From contig OY997641.1 in the NCBI GenBank assembly GCA_963921795.1, positions 74,019,772 to 74,083,771 on the forward strand: DNA of 64,000 nucleotides, given 5' to 3'. The notes under the pieces were generated by a model that had not been told where the DNA came from, did not search any database, and was given only the letters and a program-made list of their open reading frames with translations. Numbering within the stretch: position 1 is the stretch's first letter; every line of letters begins with the position of its first letter. Shown piece after piece: positions 59,404-64,000 of the stretch. A program made the position numbers and the translations under genes. Source of the stretch: Nannobrachium achirus (taxonomy: Eukaryota; Chordata; Actinopteri; Myctophiformes; Myctophidae).

Positions 59404-59651
59404 TTCGTATTATTGCGACCGAAGGTCGCATATACTCTGAAAAACCGTGTCGCTTGAGTGACCTTCCTTCCTTCCTTCCTTCCTTCCGTAACCTGTGATT
59501 TCAGTGTGATGTCAGCGAGTTGTGACATCACTTCCTGTACGGGGCGGCTACACGAAATGTGGATAACACTATATATGGAGATAGTCCAGTCCATCATGTC
59601 ATATGGGACCACCGTCATAGACAGTAGCCAAAAGAGAAGGATACACAAGAC
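59404..59651. repeat. GCGACC hairpin and left inverted arm
   Basis: The hairpin TGCGACC-GAA-GGTCGCA is at 59414-59430, followed by a (CCTT)n run. 59565-59619 is the complement of 63183-63237 with one mismatch in 55, so these may be arms of one larger element spanning the hAT next door. The TSD CACAAGAC of that hAT is at 59644-59651. Confidence 0.65.
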
Positions 59652-61437
59652 CAGTGTTGGGCAATATTACTTAGGAGAGTAATCGTTACTTATTACTTAT
59701 TACTCCTTGGAAAAAGTAATAATATTATATTACTTATTACTTGGAATCAAGAGTAATATGTAATATATTAAGTTATATTACTTTTTTTTCCCCCTACAAA
59801 ATCTGTTTAGCCAGCTCCTTTTAGAACTGAATCCAATGTATTGGAACAATAAGAGTCTCTGGGATGCGATTAAAGAAATTATAATTGCAGGCTTTGTAAT
59901 TAATTAATCTCAATTAATCACATTTTAATCACACATCAATATATGACCTGGGAACAGTTTACTTTTTTTAATGGATTTTGGTATAGGCCTACAAGCCAAT
60001 CAATTAATAATTAAGACTATAACCCAACAAAACATTGCTTATTTTTTATTACATTTAAAACTCTCAGCTCTGTTGAAGACCCTTGCCTATATTATCCTTA
60101 AATAATAGGCTACATATTTTCTTTTCTGCCTAAAAAGTGTAGGCTATTTTAGACGTGAGGTGCAGTGGCTCTGGGTGTTCCCACTAAGGAAAGTAGGCTT
60201 TCAACTCCCTGAGGGTGCTGAGGCCTGCTTTGCACCCTCATTTTGGCCAGGGAGCACCCCCACCTCAGTAATTCCCGAAATTTACATTATAATACAGTTA
60301 GTCTGGGATCACTTCACTTTACGGGGTTTGATCCGGTCGGGAGCGGAAACCACTTTACGTCATGTTGTAGTCCTAGACGGACTACGCTTTGGCCGGAACT
60401 ATCAACCGGATTCAGTTTTAACCCAAAATATTCCCCTGCACCCAAGGACATACTTTTAGGCCCGACCTAATAAACACCTTGATGAGGCGTAGTTTTGCTT
60501 TCGAAAAATTCGTTTGGTATGTGCATCTTTTATTCCAACTTGTAGCGACTGGCAAGACTACGTAGCATTTCCAGCATTTTAAAAGGGATTGGGGAAACAA
60601 ACGGAGGGAACCAAATCAAAGCGACGCCGCTTCTAGTGGTTTCCGCGCTTTAGGCGGAAACCAAACGCTCTGTTGTGAACGAACACCAGGCTCTCTCTCG
60701 GGAGAAAGCCTGGTAGGCGAGGTTATAATACAGTAGATCAGCATTGGCTGGCCACAACCGGTTTGGCACACACTCCCATTGGTATGCAAATTTAGCCTTT
60801 TGTTTTCACCTGGCCGATTTGAGTTGGGTATCCTTCACTTAAAGCATAGCACCCTCAGCCATAGCACCCTCAGCCATTGTGGGCTGCCGCCGGCCCTGAC
60901 ATGACAGACAGTGGAGGCTACGCTAACTGGCTAACCGCAGCAACTCAGTCCGCAGTGGTCCACGGTGGTCCCGCTGAGCTCCGCGGACGGTCCGCGGCGG
61001 ACCCCCGCGGCGGACTCCTCCGCGGCGGACCCCGCAGCGGACCCCTCCGCGGCCGAGAGGAGTGCTTGTAGATTGTAAACGTCCCATCCATGTAAGCGCA
61101 TCGCACGTTGTATGCTCTCTCTGTGACTGTGACAGGCAACGCAGCGCTGACACTGGTCTCATGACATAAGCAACGTCATAACTGTGCGGGCTGCGCAAAT
61201 GACTGATCTACAAGCTACATCGCATCTCTGTAGATGTATGTTGATATCTTGTAGATCTGTTCTTTTTCTGCAATCGGCTAAAATGGCTAGTAACAGAGTA
61301 ACAAGGCTTTTTTTTTGCGGAGTAAAGCGTTATATATTACCATTTTTTTTAGAGTAATACCTTACACTACTCGTTACTGGAAAAAGTAATAATATTACAG
61401 TAATATATTATTAGTAATTCGTTACTGCCGAACACTG
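59652..61437. mobile_element. Non-autonomous hAT with perfect 8-bp TSD
   Basis: Begins CAGTGTTGGGCAATATTAC and ends GTTACTGCCGAACACTG, flanked by CACAAGAC (59644-59651 and 61438-61445). Inside both ends are runs of AGTAATATTA/GTTACTTATTAC words. The middle holds hairpins near 60637-60665 (GGTTTCCGC/GCGGAAACC) and 60690-60715 (CCAGGCT/AGCCTGG) and a GC-rich repeat at 60960-61062. No transposase. Confidence 0.92.
60960..61062. repeat. GC-rich CCGCGGCGGACC repeat
   Basis: About 100 bp of imperfect 12-18 bp units based on CGCGGCGGACCCC, with many CpGs, in an otherwise AT-rich element. Frames across it are low-complexity and not convincing genes. Confidence 0.8.
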
Positions 61438-61444
61438 CACAAGA

Positions 61445-62606
<1,162 letters not shown>

Positions 62607-62611
62607 AAAGA

Positions 62612-62972
62612 CAAAAAAAGAGAAGAATAAAAAAGAAAAAAAAGGATAAAGATACCAAAAGGAGAGAGAAGAAAGGGTGGATGAGGTAGGCCTATGTGTC
62701 TCAGAAAAGAAAATGTAACAAGGAGGTGGCAACGGGGCGGCTAGATAAAGTTATTTGGCCTGGATCCGACTTTAAGTCGACGCACAGGATTCCAGAAGTG
62801 TAGCGCTTATTCGCTCTTGTATCAAACTGGTACTCGAAACGTTCTTAGAATTTAATATATATTTTCTAAAGTAAATATGGGGGCGGCTGTGAAAAAAAAA
62901 GAATAAAAAAGAAAAAAAGGAGGAGGAGGATAAAGATACCAAAAGGAGAGAGAAGAAAGGGTGGATGAGGTA
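62612..62972. repeat. ~80-bp direct repeat, A/G-rich
   Basis: 62612-62690 recurs at 62893-62972 (AGAAGAATAAAAAAGAAAAA, GATAAAGATACCAAAAGGAG, AAGGGTGGATGAGGTA) with a small GGA expansion in the second copy. The 200 bp between are unique. Confidence 0.85.
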
Positions 62973-63300
62973 CAATGTGCGGTATCCTCCTTGTCAAGCT
63001 CGACGTTGGGCATTTGGACCTATACATGGAGAAATGGAGCGAACCTGTGTGGCCTAAACATGGAGATGTGATGTGGTACAGAATGACTCATATATGGGCA
63101 TAAAAAGTATGTCATGTGACATCACTTCCTGTACAGACAGTCAGACAGACAGCCATTGACTCCGGGCCTAACAATGGCTACTTATGACGGTAGTCCCATA
63201 TGACATGATGGACTGGACTATCTCCATATATAGTGTTCTCCACATCTCCATGTTTAGGCCCTATCGCTCACACCCTAGGTGGGGTTGGCGATAGGGCCTT
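62973..63300. repeat. Right inverted arm and GGCCCTATCGC hairpin
   Basis: 63183-63237 pairs with 59565-59619. A hairpin with perfect 12-bp arms (AGGCCCTATCGC at 63256-63267 and its complement at 63288-63299) follows. The T run after it is not a bacterial terminator in this setting. TGACATCACTTCCTGTAC occurs at ~63118 and ~59523. Confidence 0.65.
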
Positions 63301-63625
63301 TTTTTGTGTGGAGTTTGCATGTTCTCCCCGTGTCTCCTAGGGTTGATAACAACTAGAATCGTCAGAGAAACGCTGTGGTTGGCCAGATAGTCAAGAATTG
63401 GGCGAGGTCAATGTCACCCTGAGGTCGCATTCCACCCTCAGGTGTCTTACTAGTTATTACTATTATTAATCATTGGCACTGATGGGCAGTAGCTAGCCAC
63501 AGGTAGCTAAGCTACATAGCTTAACTACTATGGGTGTAACGATACATTTTTGGTTGACGATACGATACATGGACGATATTGGTTCATTCATGGCGATACG
63601 ATACGATTCGATTCAATGATTTAAA
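63301..63625. repeat. Repeat fragments: GTGTGGAGTTTGCATGTTCT and MITE end
   Basis: 63309-63340 carries GTGTGGAGTTTGCATGTTCT then CCCCGTGTC, a word common in vertebrate interspersed repeats. 63477-63530 resembles the GTAGCT hAT end. 63532-63610 (GGGTGTAACGATACA) looks like another hAT MITE left end. No gene. Confidence 0.5.
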
Positions 63626-63899
63626 AACGCCTCACGTTGCGAGGCGTTGTGAGGCGTTGTGAGCATGTAGATCTGCTATTTTCACAATAGACCCACCCCG
63701 TATTATACAAAATGTAATGCCTCATCTAATGCTCGTCAGGGTGGGGGGTCCCCCCAGTTAAAATATGATTATTTTGGGGTCACGGCCTGAAAAGGTTGAG
63801 AACCACTGCTGATATAGGCCGCTGTTTCCCAAACAGTGGGTCGGGACCCATTTGTGGGTCATGAACCAATTTATACGGGTCACGACCCGAGTAAAAATC

Positions 63900-63955
<56 letters not shown>

Positions 63956-64000
63956 GTGAAAACTGAAAATAGCCAATTTAAGGGGCAAACGTCTACTTTA
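63626..64000. repeat. MITE block shared with 4047-4360, with (TA)n
   Basis: Same order as at 4 kb: GAGGCGTTGTGAGCATGTAG, GCTCGTCAGGGTGGGGGGTC, AAAAGGTTGAGAACCACTG, CCCAAACAGTGGGTC. A (TA)n run of about 23 units (63902-63947) has replaced ATTTTATTTT. It ends at the window edge. Confidence 0.8.

Noticed and set aside
60877..61198. Frames across the GC-rich repeat (64 and 91 codons)
   Set aside because: Low-complexity Arg/Gly/Pro products of a short tandem repeat within a non-autonomous hAT.
63256..63307. Hairpin plus T run resembling a rho-independent terminator
   Set aside because: The sequence is vertebrate; the structure is explained as a transposon-end hairpin.

Overview
This is vertebrate genomic DNA, most probably from a ray-finned (teleost) fish. 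The evidence is teleost-type C2H2 zinc-finger genes, ZBED-type hAT transposases with introns, an L2-like LINE with a TTGAT tail, tRNA-derived SINEs, very long CA/GT arrays, and many CAGTGGTTCTCAACC-type hAT MITEs. The species cannot be read from the sequence. The window is mostly transposable elements inserted into each other. I support one spliced host-like gene, one zinc-finger gene cut by the left edge, and one damaged zinc-finger copy.

Layout. 1-2950: the end of a nine-finger C2H2 gene and its 3' flank, interrupted by a hAT element with a perfect 8-bp target duplication. 3.0-7.5 kb: MITEs and block A1, an intact ~2.1 kb repeat. 7.6-14.6 kb: a hAT element carrying a six-exon, twice-frameshifted ZBED transposase; a solo LTR sits in its right end. 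15.0-24.5 kb: a young, apparently intact Ty3/gypsy retrotransposon on the minus strand, with LTRs differing at one base in 1129, gag and pol in a -1 relation, a slippery site plus hairpin, and a tRNA-Pro type primer site. 24.6-26.4 kb: a hAT relic with its TSD, then a SINE. 27.0-28.4 kb: a long-unit repeat and a 65-bp minisatellite. 29.1-33.3 kb: a minus-strand gene of about 175 codons whose splice phases agree, with a ZNF143/CCAAT-type promoter. 33-36.7 kb: no gene seen. 36.8-40.4 kb: a satellite with a unit of roughly 0.5 kb. 40.5-41.9 kb: a hAT-like element. 41.9-55.3 kb: block A2, a second copy of A1 stretched to 10.8 kb by four insertions and flanked by two copies of repeat B. 55.4-57.0 kb: the second, damaged zinc-finger copy. 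57-64 kb: further DNA transposons with inverted termini, microsatellites and a repeat shared with 4 kb.

The main value of the window is that several blocks occur twice, so many insertions can be compared with an unoccupied copy and their ends placed nearly to the base. The best candidate for something undescribed is the 3.7 kb element at 44824-48550, with about 370-bp inverted ends and broken remnants of a protein I cannot assign to a named superfamily. Next are a family of insertions with GCGACC/GGTCGC hairpins at their ends, and the frameshift architecture of the gypsy element.
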